Positions 34,479 through 42,805 of a stretch of 64,000 nucleotides of DNA are shown here, one piece after another. Position 1 is the first letter of the stretch. The number at the start of each line of letters is the position of its first letter. The notes below the pieces were generated by a model. That model was not told the origin of the DNA. It searched no databases and was given only the letters and a program-made list of their open reading frames with translations. The stretch spans positions 62,001 through 126,000 of the forward strand of contig CAWFPP010000013.1 of assembly GCA_963817735.1 (NCBI GenBank), given 5' to 3'. Source of the DNA: Bog-473 sp963817735. GTDB taxonomy: Bacteria > Actinomycetota > Acidimicrobiia > Acidimicrobiales > RAAP-2. The translations under genes were made by a program, and so were the position numbers.

Positions 34479-35867
34479 ATGAACCGGGGCGTGCGGGGCG
34501 ACGGCCTGTGGGCGCCGCACCGCCGCGCGCTGACGCTCGGGCTGGTGCTCACGGTCACGTTCGTCGCGTCGGAGGCATTGGCTGTCATCACGGTGATGCC
34601 GCTCGTGGCCCACGACCTGCACGGGCTGGCCCTCTACGGCTGGGTCTTCTCGACGTTCCAGCTGGCCAGCCTGGTCGGGATCGTCGCGGCCGGCCGCGAC
34701 GCCGATCGTCACGGCCCAGCCCGCCCGTACGTCGCCGGCCTGGTCCTGTTCGCGGCCGGCCTGCTCGTGGCCGGCCTGGCGCCGTTCATGTGGGTCCTCG
34801 TCGCCGGACGCTGCCTGCAGGGGCTCGGCGCCGGCGCCGTGCCGGCGGTGGCGTACGTCGCGATCGGGCGGACCCTGCGGGAGGCCCAGCGGGCGCGCAT
34901 GATGGCGGTCCTCTCGACGGCGTGGGTGGTCCCGGGCATCGTCGGCCCGGGCCTGGCCGCAGCCGTGGCACACCTGTTCGGTTGGCGCTGGGTGTTCCTC
35001 GGCCTGATCCCGCTGGTCGCCCTGGCGGGGCCGATCGCCGTCCCGGCGCTGCTCCGACTCGGTCACACCGACGCGCCCCCAGCGGAGGAACATCGCATCG
35101 CCGACGCAGTCCGCTGCGCGGTCGGTGCCGCCCTCGTTCTGGGCGCCCTGAGCTCGCGCAACGTCCTCGTCGGGCTCGCTCTGGCGGCGCTGGGAGTCAT
35201 CGTCGGTGTGGCGCCGATGCGCCGGCTCCTCCCGGCCGGCACCCTGCGGGCTGCCCGCGGGCTGCCCGCCACCATCTTGAGCCGGGGCCTCCTGACGTTC
35301 GCCTTCTTCGGCGCCGACGCCTACGTCACCTTGACCGTCACGACCGTGCGCGGCCACAGCACCCTGATGGCCGGCGCGGTCGTCACCGCCTCCACGTTGG
35401 CCTGGACGGTCGGGAGCTGGGTCCAGGCGCGCCTGAACGACCGGTGGGAAGGGGCACGGCTCGTGCGGACCGGCCTGGTCCTGATTGTGGTGGGCACGGC
35501 CGGCATGGCCCTGCAGTTGCACCCCGGCGTTCCCGCCTGGGAGGCCTTCGTGGCCTGGTCCGTCGCCGGGTTCGGCATGGGCCTCGCCTATGCGCCCATC
35601 TCCCTCATGATGCTGCGGGCGGCTCCCCCGGGGCGGGAGGGCTGGGCCTCGGCATCGCTGAACCTGGCCGACGTGCTGGGCATCGCGCTCGGTGTCGGGA
35701 TCGGCGGGGCCGCGGTGGCCGCCTTCTCACGGGGCGCCCGGCCTGTCGCCGCGGGAGTGGTCATCGCCTACGCCGCGGCTGCAGTGGCCGCCGTGCTCGC
35801 GTTGGTCATCGCACCCCGTCTGCCCGGCTCGCTGGCGCGCACCGTCGAGGCACCTGTCAGTCGATAG
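34479..35867 (+). CDS. MFS transporter
   Basis: 462 residues with about 12-14 membrane segments. After the first span comes ITVMPLVAHDLHG; motif A is degraded to GIVAAGRDADRHGP between segments 2 and 3, and VAGRCLQGLGAGAVPAVAYV follows in segment 4. Resembles actinobacterial multidrug exporters. ATG at 34479 lacks a Shine-Dalgarno, but TAGTCT lies 7 nt upstream, so the mRNA may be leaderless. Divergent from the amidohydrolase operon and possibly co-regulated with it; it may export or import that pathway's compound (inference). Overlaps the convergent pheA by 11 bp. Confidence 0.85.
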   Translation: MNRGVRGDGLWAPHRRALTLGLVLTVTFVASEALAVITVMPLVAHDLHGLALYGWVFSTFQLASLVGIVAAGRDADRHGPARPYVAGLVLFAAGLLVAGLAPFMWVLVAGRCLQGLGAGAVPAVAYVAIGRTLREAQRARMMAVLSTAWVVPGIVGPGLAAAVAHLFGWRWVFLGLIPLVALAGPIAVPALLRLGHTDAPPAEEHRIADAVRCAVGAALVLGALSSRNVLVGLALAALGVIVGVAPMRRLLPAGTLRAARGLPATILSRGLLTFAFFGADAYVTLTVTTVRGHSTLMAGAVVTASTLAWTVGSWVQARLNDRWEGARLVRTGLVLIVVGTAGMALQLHPGVPAWEAFVAWSVAGFGMGLAYAPISLMMLRAAPPGREGWASASLNLADVLGIALGVGIGGAAVAAFSRGARPVAAGVVIAYAAAAVAAVLALVIAPRLPGSLARTVEAPVSR

Positions 35868-36789
35868 CAGCACGGATGTCGCGCAGCCAGCCGTCCGCCG
35901 CCTGCCACGCCGCGTCGGCCTGGCGCCGTTGTTCGGGGCCGTGCTCCCCGGCGGCCGGATACGAACCGAGGAACTTCACCCCGGCCAGGCCGGCATAGAG
36001 GTCACGCAGGCAGTCGGCCACCACCGCGTCGCCCACGTGACCCGACAGGTCGATGACGAAGCAGTAGTCACCGAGCGCCTGCTTCGTGGGCCGGGATTCC
36101 AGTTTGCTCAGGTTGATGTTGCGCGCCGCGAACTGCCCGAGGATGCCGTGCAGGCTCCCGGGGTGGTCCGCCCGCTGGAAGCAGACGATGCTCGTCTTGT
36201 CGTGCCCGCTGGGTGCGGGCACGCGGCTCCGGCCGACGAGGACGAACCGGGTCTGGTTCTCCGGGTGGTCCTCGACGTCTTCCGCCACGATGACGAGTCC
36301 GTACCGCTCGGCCGCCAGCCTCGGGGCGATGGCGGCTTCGCCGGCGGCGCCCGACTCGCCCAGGAGCCGGGCCGCATCGGCCGTGGAGTTGGCCGCCCGC
36401 TGCTCGGCGTCGGGCAGTGTCCGGGCCAGGTACTTCTGGCACTGGGCCAGCGCGTGCGGGTAGGACGACACCGCGTGGATCTCGCCGAGACCGGTGCCCG
36501 GCGGGGCCATGAGGTGCAGGTGGATGTCCATGACGACCTCACGCTGAATGTGCAGGTCGACGTCATGAATCAAGCCGTCGATGGTGGCACTGACCGTCCC
36601 CTCGATGCCGTTCTCAATAGGCACGAAGCCGAGGTCGACCTCGCCCCGGGCGACAGCCTCGAGGACGGCCGAGATGGAGGTGAGGGCCCTCAGATCGGCC
36701 GCGGCCAGGTCGGGCTGGGTCAGGAGCGCCTCCTGGGTGAAAGTGGCCTCCGGGCCGAAGAAGGCCACGGTGGTCGCAGGCGGGTTCAC
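35857..36789 (-). CDS. pheA: Prephenate dehydratase
   Basis: 310 residues, monofunctional. The catalytic domain runs from VAFFGPEATFTQEALL through FVPIENGIEGTV to ENQTRFVLVG, whose Thr-Arg-Phe is the catalytic signature. The C-terminal ACT domain (GSLHGILGQFAARNINLSKLESRP) binds phenylalanine for feedback control. It converts prephenate to phenylpyruvate in phenylalanine synthesis. GTG start at 36789; only 23 bp separate it from the divergent larB ATG. Confidence 0.95.
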   Translation of the reverse strand: MNPPATTVAFFGPEATFTQEALLTQPDLAAADLRALTSISAVLEAVARGEVDLGFVPIENGIEGTVSATIDGLIHDVDLHIQREVVMDIHLHLMAPPGTGLGEIHAVSSYPHALAQCQKYLARTLPDAEQRAANSTADAARLLGESGAAGEAAIAPRLAAERYGLVIVAEDVEDHPENQTRFVLVGRSRVPAPSGHDKTSIVCFQRADHPGSLHGILGQFAARNINLSKLESRPTKQALGDYCFVIDLSGHVGDAVVADCLRDLYAGLAGVKFLGSYPAAGEHGPEQRRQADAAWQAADGWLRDIRAAID

Positions 36790-36812
36790 AGTTGGGCAGG
36801 ATAGAGCAGGTC

Positions 36813-37574
36813 ATGGACGCTTCCTCGCTTCGCACGCTCGTCGAAGATGTCGCCGCCGGGCGTTGCTCGCCCGACGACGCCGTGCGTCAACTGCGCCGCC
36901 TGCCCTATTCGGACCTGGGGTTCGCCCGGGTCGACCATCACCGCGACCTGCGCCTCGGCCTGCCCGAGGCCGTGTACGGCCCGGGGAAGACGCCGGAGCA
37001 CTGCGCGGCCGTGGTCGAAGAGCTCCTGACGGCCACGGACGGCCCCGTCCTCGTGACCCGGGCCACCGAAGCCCAGGTGAAGGCGGTCACGGCGGCGGCG
37101 CTCGCCCTGGGCGCCAGCGCGAGCGTGAGTGCGGGGAGCGGGCCCCTCTTCACGGTCGTCTTCCGGCCGGCAGCCCCGCGGGTGGGCACCGTCGTCGTCG
37201 TCACCGCGGGAACGGCCGACCTTCCGGTGGCGACAGAGTGCGCGGCGGTGCTGGGCGCACTCGGGTTTGCCCCCACCCAACTCACCGATTGCGGCGTGGC
37301 GGGGTTGCACCGGCTCCTCGCCGAGCTCGACACACTGGCCATGGCGGATGCCGTGGTGGTGATCGCAGGCATGGAGGGCGCGCTCGCCAGCGTGGTCGGT
37401 GGCCTCACACCGGCCCCGGTCGTCGCCGTCCCCACGAGCACCGGCTACGGCGCCGCGTTCGAGGGCGTGACCGCGCTGCTGTCCATGCTGTCGGCCTGCT
37501 CCTCGGGCATCACCGTCGTCGGCATCGACAACGGGTACGGCGCCGCGTGCGCGGTCACCCGGGTCCTCCCGTGA
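36813..37574 (+). CDS. larB: Nickel-pincer cofactor synthesis carboxylase LarB
   Basis: 253 residues. LarB carboxylates nicotinic acid adenine dinucleotide and hydrolyses it to the pyridinium dicarboxylate mononucleotide that begins nickel-pincer nucleotide synthesis. The C-terminal half is PurE-like: VTAGTADLPVATECAAVLG, DCGVAGLHRLL, VVIAGMEGALASVVGG and VAVPTSTGYGAAFEG are LarB motifs. ATG at 36813 chosen over an in-frame TTG at 36792. The stop overlaps larC (GTGA). Confidence 0.93.
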   Translation: MDASSLRTLVEDVAAGRCSPDDAVRQLRRLPYSDLGFARVDHHRDLRLGLPEAVYGPGKTPEHCAAVVEELLTATDGPVLVTRATEAQVKAVTAAALALGASASVSAGSGPLFTVVFRPAAPRVGTVVVVTAGTADLPVATECAAVLGALGFAPTQLTDCGVAGLHRLLAELDTLAMADAVVVIAGMEGALASVVGGLTPAPVVAVPTSTGYGAAFEGVTALLSMLSACSSGITVVGIDNGYGAACAVTRVLP

Positions 37575-38788
37575 CCGACCCGCCGCCGGGCCCGTCGACG
37601 GTCGCCTGGTTCCACTGCTTCGCCGGGATCGCCGGCGACATGGCCCTGGGCTCACTCGTCGACGCGGGGGCCGATGTCGACGAGATCCGCGGACTGCTCA
37701 GTCGGCTCGCCCTGCCCGGCTGGCACCTCGAGTTCGAGGACGCTCTGCGGGGGGGCATCGCCTGCACCCGCGCCATCGTGGGCGGCGACGACGTGGTGGT
37801 GCGCACCCACGGCGTGATTGCCGCCCTCATCGAAGACGCCGCGCTGCCGGCCCGTGTGGCGGCGCGGGCGCAGGCGGTGTTCCACAAGCTGGCGTCGGTG
37901 GAAGCCGCTTTGCACCGGCGGCCGATCGACCAGGTCCACTTCCACGAGGTCGGCGGGCACGACGCCGTCATCGACGTCGTCGGCACGGCCGCCGCGCTCG
38001 AGGTGCTCGGCGTCGACGAGGTGCGCGCCTCCGCGGTCGCCACGGGAACGGGCATGGTGCGCAGCGCGCACGGCCGTCTGCCGAATCCCGCGCCGGCCAC
38101 GGTCCGCCTGCTGGAGGGGATCCCGAGCTACGGACGCGACGTCTCCATCGAGCTCACGACGCCGACCGGCGCCGCCTTGCTCGCCGGCCTCGCCACGGCG
38201 TTCGGCCCCCTCCCCGACATGACGGTGGCGTCGTCGGGTTTCGGCGGGGGCTCCGGCGAAATGGACGACCTGCCCAACTGCACCCAGGTGGTCATCGGCC
38301 GGCGGGTGCGGCGCCGGGCTGTCGGTCCAGGACAGGGCGCGCTCGTGCTGGAGACCAACCTCGACGACGTGACGGGTGAGCAATTGGGGCTGGCCGTGGC
38401 CGCCGCACTCGAGGCCGGAGCGCTCGACGCCTGGGTCAGCCCTGTCACCATGAAGAAAGGCCGGCCCGGTCACGTCCTCCACGTGTTGACCGACGCCATG
38501 CTCGCCGAGACGCAACGCGCCGTCATCGAACGGGTGACCGGGACCATGGGCACCCGCGCCACCGCCGTAGAGCGTTGGCCGATCGCCCGCGAGCTCGCGC
38601 ACGTGACCGTGGATGGCATCGTCGTCCGCATGAAGGTCAGCCGCGGACGGGCCAAGCCGGAGTTCGACGACGTGGCCCTGGTGGCGGCCAAGACGGGAGC
38701 CGCGCCACACGAAGTCGCCAGCCGGGCCGAGGAGGCCTGGCGCGCCGCTCAGGAGCCGGGCGCGGAGCCGGAGGGCACGTCCGCCTGA
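37571..38788 (+). CDS. larC: Nickel-insertion enzyme LarC (single frame)
   Basis: 405 residues. LarC inserts nickel into the sulfur-loaded cofactor precursor using CTP. The opening HCFAGIAGDMALGSLVDAG, the His-rich HFHEVGGHDAVIDVVG, and GTGMVRSAHGRLPNPAPAT are LarC hallmarks; METNLDDVTGE-like LETNLDDVTGEQLG begins the LarC2 part. In Lactobacillus plantarum the two parts are joined by programmed frameshifting; here they are one continuous frame. GTG at 37571 overlaps the larB stop, and the TGA overlaps the decarboxylase ATG (TGATG). Confidence 0.93.
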   Translation: MTDPPPGPSTVAWFHCFAGIAGDMALGSLVDAGADVDEIRGLLSRLALPGWHLEFEDALRGGIACTRAIVGGDDVVVRTHGVIAALIEDAALPARVAARAQAVFHKLASVEAALHRRPIDQVHFHEVGGHDAVIDVVGTAAALEVLGVDEVRASAVATGTGMVRSAHGRLPNPAPATVRLLEGIPSYGRDVSIELTTPTGAALLAGLATAFGPLPDMTVASSGFGGGSGEMDDLPNCTQVVIGRRVRRRAVGPGQGALVLETNLDDVTGEQLGLAVAAALEAGALDAWVSPVTMKKGRPGHVLHVLTDAMLAETQRAVIERVTGTMGTRATAVERWPIARELAHVTVDGIVVRMKVSRGRAKPEFDDVALVAAKTGAAPHEVASRAEEAWRAAQEPGAEPEGTSA

Positions 38789-40158
38789 TGACGAGCGCGA
38801 TGTTCCACTACGACGCCGCGATGACCGACTTGGTCTTCGCGGCGTGCCGGGAACGCCTCTCCATGGACCCCGTCGCGCTGGACTTCGGCGGCCTGGTGGA
38901 GTCGCTCGATGCCGAACTAGCCGGGCTCATGCGGCCCGAGGGCAACGACGCGGCCCATGTGCTGAAGCTGTTCGTGGACAAGCTTTCGACGGCCGTGGTC
39001 TCGTGCGACAGCCCCCGCTTCTTGTCGTTCATCCCGGCCGCACCGACAAAGGCCTCCCTGCTCTTCGACATGTTCGTCTCCTGCTCGTCGTTGCACGGCA
39101 CGTCCTGGCTCGAGGCGGCCGGCGTCGTCGTGGCCGAGAACCAGGCGCTCGGCGTGCTGGCGGCGCAGGCCGGCCTCCCCCCGACCGCCGGAGGATGCTT
39201 CGTGGCGGGAGGATCGGCCGGCAACCTGTCGGCGCTCATGGTGGCCCGCGACACGGCCGGGTACCGGCGGCACGCCGATCCCCCGCCACGTCCTCTCGTC
39301 GCGCTGAGCGAGGACGCGCACTCGTCGGTGGGCAAGGCGCTCCATGTGCTCGGGGTGGAGGCCCTCACGGTGGCGACGCGGGACCATCGGCTCACCGGTC
39401 CTGCGCTCCGGGCCGCGCTGCGCGACGACCCGCGCGGCCGCGATGTCATCGCCGTCGTCGCCACGGCGGGGACGACCAATGCCGGCATCGTCGACGACCT
39501 GGCGGGAATAGCGGACGTGGCCGCCGAACACTCCCTGTGGTTCCACATCGACGGCGCGTACGGCGGCGCCGCCGCGCTGTTCGCGCCGTCGGTCCGGACC
39601 CGGTTCACCGGGTTCGATCGGGCCGATTCGTTCATCGTCGATCCGCACAAATGGCTCTTCGCGCCGTTCGACTGCGCCGCGTTGCTGTACCGACGGCCCA
39701 ACCTGGCCAAGGCCGTCCACACCCAGGACGCGCAGTACCTCGAAGTGCTCCACAGCGACAACCCCGAAGAGTGGAACCCCAGCGACTACGCCTTCCACCT
39801 CACCCGACGAGCCCGTGGGCTGCCGCTGTGGTTCTCGCTGGCCGTCAACGGTCTCGATGCATACTGCGAGGCGGTCGAGGCGGGTCTGGCCATGGCCCAG
39901 AACGCAGCCGAGAGCATCAACGCGTCGCCGCACGTCGAGCTCGTCCGCGATCCAGGGCTCTCCATCGTGCTCTTCCGGCGCCTGGGCTGGGTCAAGGACG
40001 ACTACGAGTCCTGGTCGGCCCGCCTCCTCGCCGCGCAGATCGGCTTCGTCACGCCGACCACCTGGGAGGGCGAGACGGTGGCGCGCTTCGCCTTCTTGCA
40101 CCCCAACACCACCGTCGAGATGGTGGACGAGATCCTCGGCTCAATGGCCGATGCGTGA
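38788..40158 (+). CDS. PLP-dependent group II decarboxylase
   Basis: 456 residues, aromatic-L-amino-acid/glutamate decarboxylase type. Lys288 in DPHKWLFAPFDCAALL binds pyridoxal phosphate; HIDGAYGGAAAL carries the Asp that pairs with the cofactor nitrogen. GGSAGNLSALMVARD and ATAGTTNAGIVDDL are further family motifs. The substrate (an aromatic amino acid, glutamate or other) cannot be decided. It is translationally coupled to larC by a TGATG overlap, although no direct link between these functions is known. Convergent with the DsbA-like gene, overlapping 18 bp. Confidence 0.88.
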   Translation: MTSAMFHYDAAMTDLVFAACRERLSMDPVALDFGGLVESLDAELAGLMRPEGNDAAHVLKLFVDKLSTAVVSCDSPRFLSFIPAAPTKASLLFDMFVSCSSLHGTSWLEAAGVVVAENQALGVLAAQAGLPPTAGGCFVAGGSAGNLSALMVARDTAGYRRHADPPPRPLVALSEDAHSSVGKALHVLGVEALTVATRDHRLTGPALRAALRDDPRGRDVIAVVATAGTTNAGIVDDLAGIADVAAEHSLWFHIDGAYGGAAALFAPSVRTRFTGFDRADSFIVDPHKWLFAPFDCAALLYRRPNLAKAVHTQDAQYLEVLHSDNPEEWNPSDYAFHLTRRARGLPLWFSLAVNGLDAYCEAVEAGLAMAQNAAESINASPHVELVRDPGLSIVLFRRLGWVKDDYESWSARLLAAQIGFVTPTTWEGETVARFAFLHPNTTVEMVDEILGSMADA

Positions 40159-40782
40159 CCAGGCACGTTGCAACAGGATGCGCAGCGTTTCGGCGTCCTG
40201 CGCGCCCGGGATCGGCCACGCACCACCAATGAGGAAGTAGGGAACCCCGGTCACCTCGAGCTCGTCGGCGGCCGCCTCGTCGGCGCGCACCTCGTCGGCC
40301 CAGGCCGTGCCGCGCAGCACGTCGTCAACGATGGCGTCGGGGAGCCCCGCTCCGTGGGCCACTTCCCGCAGCACCTCATGATCGGAGAGCTGCCGCCCCT
40401 GGCTGAAGTGCGCGACGAACAGGCGCCGCACGAGCGGCGGCTCCGAAGCCGTCCCGCGGGCGGCCCGCGTGAGCCGGTGGGCATCGAACGTGCTGCCGAG
40501 GCGCACTCGATCGAAGTCGAAGAGGAATCCCACTTCCGTTCCCAAGGCAGTGAGCTGCGCATGGCCGGCCCGGACCCGTTCGGGAGACATGCCGTACTTC
40601 CGCCCGACCACTTCCTCCAGAGTGCCCGGACGCTGCGCCGGCGCCCCACGATGCAGCTCGAACGAACGGTGCACCACCGTGACCTCGTCCGCGTGCTCGA
40701 AGTCGCGCAGAGCGACGTCGAGCCGGGCCAAGCCAAGCGCGCACCACGGACAGGCGTAGTCCGACCACACATCGATCAGCAT
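40141..40782 (-). CDS. DsbA-family (FrnE-like) thiol oxidoreductase
   Basis: 213 residues. Thioredoxin fold with Cys11-Pro-Trp-Cys14 in SDYACPWC, a helical insertion, and the cis-proline loop VTGVPYFLIGG. No signal peptide, as in cytoplasmic FrnE proteins of actinobacteria. Probable role: disulfide exchange or isomerisation. ATG at 40782. Confidence 0.88.
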   Translation of the reverse strand: MLIDVWSDYACPWCALGLARLDVALRDFEHADEVTVVHRSFELHRGAPAQRPGTLEEVVGRKYGMSPERVRAGHAQLTALGTEVGFLFDFDRVRLGSTFDAHRLTRAARGTASEPPLVRRLFVAHFSQGRQLSDHEVLREVAHGAGLPDAIVDDVLRGTAWADEVRADEAAADELEVTGVPYFLIGGAWPIPGAQDAETLRILLQRAWSRIGH

Positions 40783-40813
40783 GCAGCGGCAACCTTACGG
40801 CCGCTGCGTGGTG

Positions 40814-41929
40814 TCAGGCCGCCGCCACGGCGGCCTCGAGTACCGCCCCCGCCGCCAACAGCCGCTCCTCGCTGTGCGCCGGCCCGATCAGCTGCACGCT
40901 GGCCGGGAGCGGACCGGCCGATGGCACCGGGAGCGACAGGGCTGGCACCCCGGCCAGGTTCACCGGAAGGGTGCAGCGCGAGACGAGGAGGTCGTCCCCG
41001 TCCTCCAGGCGTGGCGGGAAGATGCTCAACGTCGGGGTGACGAGGACATCGACGTCGCTGAACACCTGCTCGAGTGTCTCCTTCCAGGCGCGCTGGACAG
41101 CCCAGGCCCGCCCCACGGTCGCTTCGTCGAATGATCCCCCCAGCTCCAGCCGGGAACGCACACCTTCGCTGATCCCCTCGGGGTCCTCCGCCACCAACAC
41201 CGCGTCGGAATGCCACGCCTCGACCACCAGCAGCAGGCCGGCCTGCATCGTGGCGTCGTCCCACCCGGGGACCCCCACCTCCCGCCAATCCCACCCGGCC
41301 AGCTGCAAGGCCCGGTCGAGCGCGGCGGTGATGGCCGGATCCGCATCGATCGGGAGCCGGCCCACGACGAGGTCGCCCGCGTCCTGACCGGCCACGCTGA
41401 ACCCGGGCTCGAGCAACTCCATCCCCGTCACGAGCCCGGCCACCGTGCGGGCCATCGGGCCGACGGTGTCGAAGCTGGGCGCCAGCGGCCAGACGCCGTC
41501 GAGCGGGATGCGGCCCCACGTGGTCTTCAGCCCGGTCGTGCCACAGCAGGCGGCGGGAATCCGGATGGAGCCGCCCGTGTCGCTGCCGTAGGCCACGTCC
41601 GCCTCCCCCGTGGCCACAGCGACCGCGGAGCCGCTCGACGAACCGCCGGGCACGCGGGTCGGATCGAGCGGGTTCACGGGAGTGCCGTACCACTGGTTGA
41701 CGCCGGTGACGCCGAGAGCCAGTTCGTGCATGTTCGTCCGGCCGACGATCCGGGCCCCCGCCTCCCGCGCCCCCGCCAGGCACGCCGCGTCCCGGTCAGC
41801 GGGGACCGCCCGGTCCGCCACGGCGCGGCAACCCGCCGTCGTGAGCTCCCCCGCCATGTCGACGAGGTCCTTGACGGCCAGGCGGACGCCGGGACCCGTG
41901 GTCTCGTAGCGGGTGATGAAAGTGGTCAT
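40814..41929 (-). CDS. Amidase-signature family hydrolase
   Basis: 371 residues. The Ser-cisSer-Lys triad is visible: Lys20 in LAVKDLVD, the cis-Ser in GGSSSGSAVAVATG (~96-101) and nucleophile Ser121 in GSDTGGSIRIPAA. Members hydrolyse amides, including GatA, but no GatB/GatC neighbours are present and the C-terminal half is shorter than GatA, so this is probably a catabolic amidase. ATG at 41929; the frame ends 32 bp before the DsbA-like gene start downstream. Confidence 0.88.
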   Translation of the reverse strand: MTTFITRYETTGPGVRLAVKDLVDMAGELTTAGCRAVADRAVPADRDAACLAGAREAGARIVGRTNMHELALGVTGVNQWYGTPVNPLDPTRVPGGSSSGSAVAVATGEADVAYGSDTGGSIRIPAACCGTTGLKTTWGRIPLDGVWPLAPSFDTVGPMARTVAGLVTGMELLEPGFSVAGQDAGDLVVGRLPIDADPAITAALDRALQLAGWDWREVGVPGWDDATMQAGLLLVVEAWHSDAVLVAEDPEGISEGVRSRLELGGSFDEATVGRAWAVQRAWKETLEQVFSDVDVLVTPTLSIFPPRLEDGDDLLVSRCTLPVNLAGVPALSLPVPSAGPLPASVQLIGPAHSEERLLAAGAVLEAAVAAA

Positions 41930-41974
41930 CGCCTCATTGTGTCCAATGTGGGCGGAGCCGGCCGCGCCCGGCCG

Positions 41975-42703
41975 TCACCCCGTCGTCGTCTGCGTCGTCT
42001 CCGTCGTCACGGTGGCGCCGGGGGGCAGCTGGAACAGCGACGCCGGGGGTGACGGCGAATAGTTCGTGATCTGGAAGCTCGTCGAATCCGACGCGACCTG
42101 CACGAAGCCGAGGATCCCCTGCGACGTACTGCAGATGGTGCTCGTACCCGCCACCCCCTTGGCCACGAGGTCGACGCAGTTCATGTCGAAGCCATTGCGA
42201 GACATGGTCGAACTCGTCACCTTGTCGCCCGACAGCCCGGCCACCAGCGAGACGCCCTTCAGGAACGAGATCCAGTGCGACGCGGTGTAGAAGTCGAAGA
42301 TCTTGTTCTCCGTCGCGGCATCCGCCTGACCCAGCTTCTGACACGACCAGGCGGCGCCGGATCCGCTCTGGTTGCAGGCGTACTCGCCGGACGAGTTCAC
42401 AATCAACTGCAGGTTGGACGCGTTGGAGCCCGTCTGCGTCTCGTGGAACGCCAGCCCACCGCTCGACGGGTCGACCGCGTAGACCACGGTGGCGGGTGAG
42501 GTTCCCGTTGTCGTGTAGGTGGCCTCGAACGGCGAGTCCTTCGTGGACTGCAGATTCTGGGTGAAGGAATCGACGGTCGCCTTGTTTCCTTCCACGGTGT
42601 GCACCGCCTGCTTAACCTTGCTCACCACGCTGCAGCCGGTGGCCACGACACCCACACCGAGGAGCAGCGCCATCAGGAGTCCAGTGGGGCTGCGGTGCGA
42701 CAT
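41975..42703 (-). CDS. Putative lipoprotein
   Basis: 242 residues. Signal peptide with lipobox: LLMALLLGVGVVATGC, lipid-modified Cys at about residue 24. The mature part begins SVVSKVKQAV and is Ser/Thr-rich, with six further Cys that may form disulfides (YACNQ, WSCQK, MNCVD, TICST). No enzyme motif; possibly LprG/LppX-like by size and location only. ATG at 42703 with AGGAGGT upstream; a longer frame from 42751 is not needed. Confidence 0.7.
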   Translation of the reverse strand: MSHRSPTGLLMALLLGVGVVATGCSVVSKVKQAVHTVEGNKATVDSFTQNLQSTKDSPFEATYTTTGTSPATVVYAVDPSSGGLAFHETQTGSNASNLQLIVNSSGEYACNQSGSGAAWSCQKLGQADAATENKIFDFYTASHWISFLKGVSLVAGLSGDKVTSSTMSRNGFDMNCVDLVAKGVAGTSTICSTSQGILGFVQVASDSTSFQITNYSPSPPASLFQLPPGATVTTETTQTTTG

Positions 42704-42805
42704 GCCTACCTCCTCCAGAGACCGTCGGAACCGAGACGGCGACGCCGGCACGAGGTTACGGCAAGCCCGGCGCCCTACCGCGGCACCGGCGCCCGCCGCG
42801 TGCGC

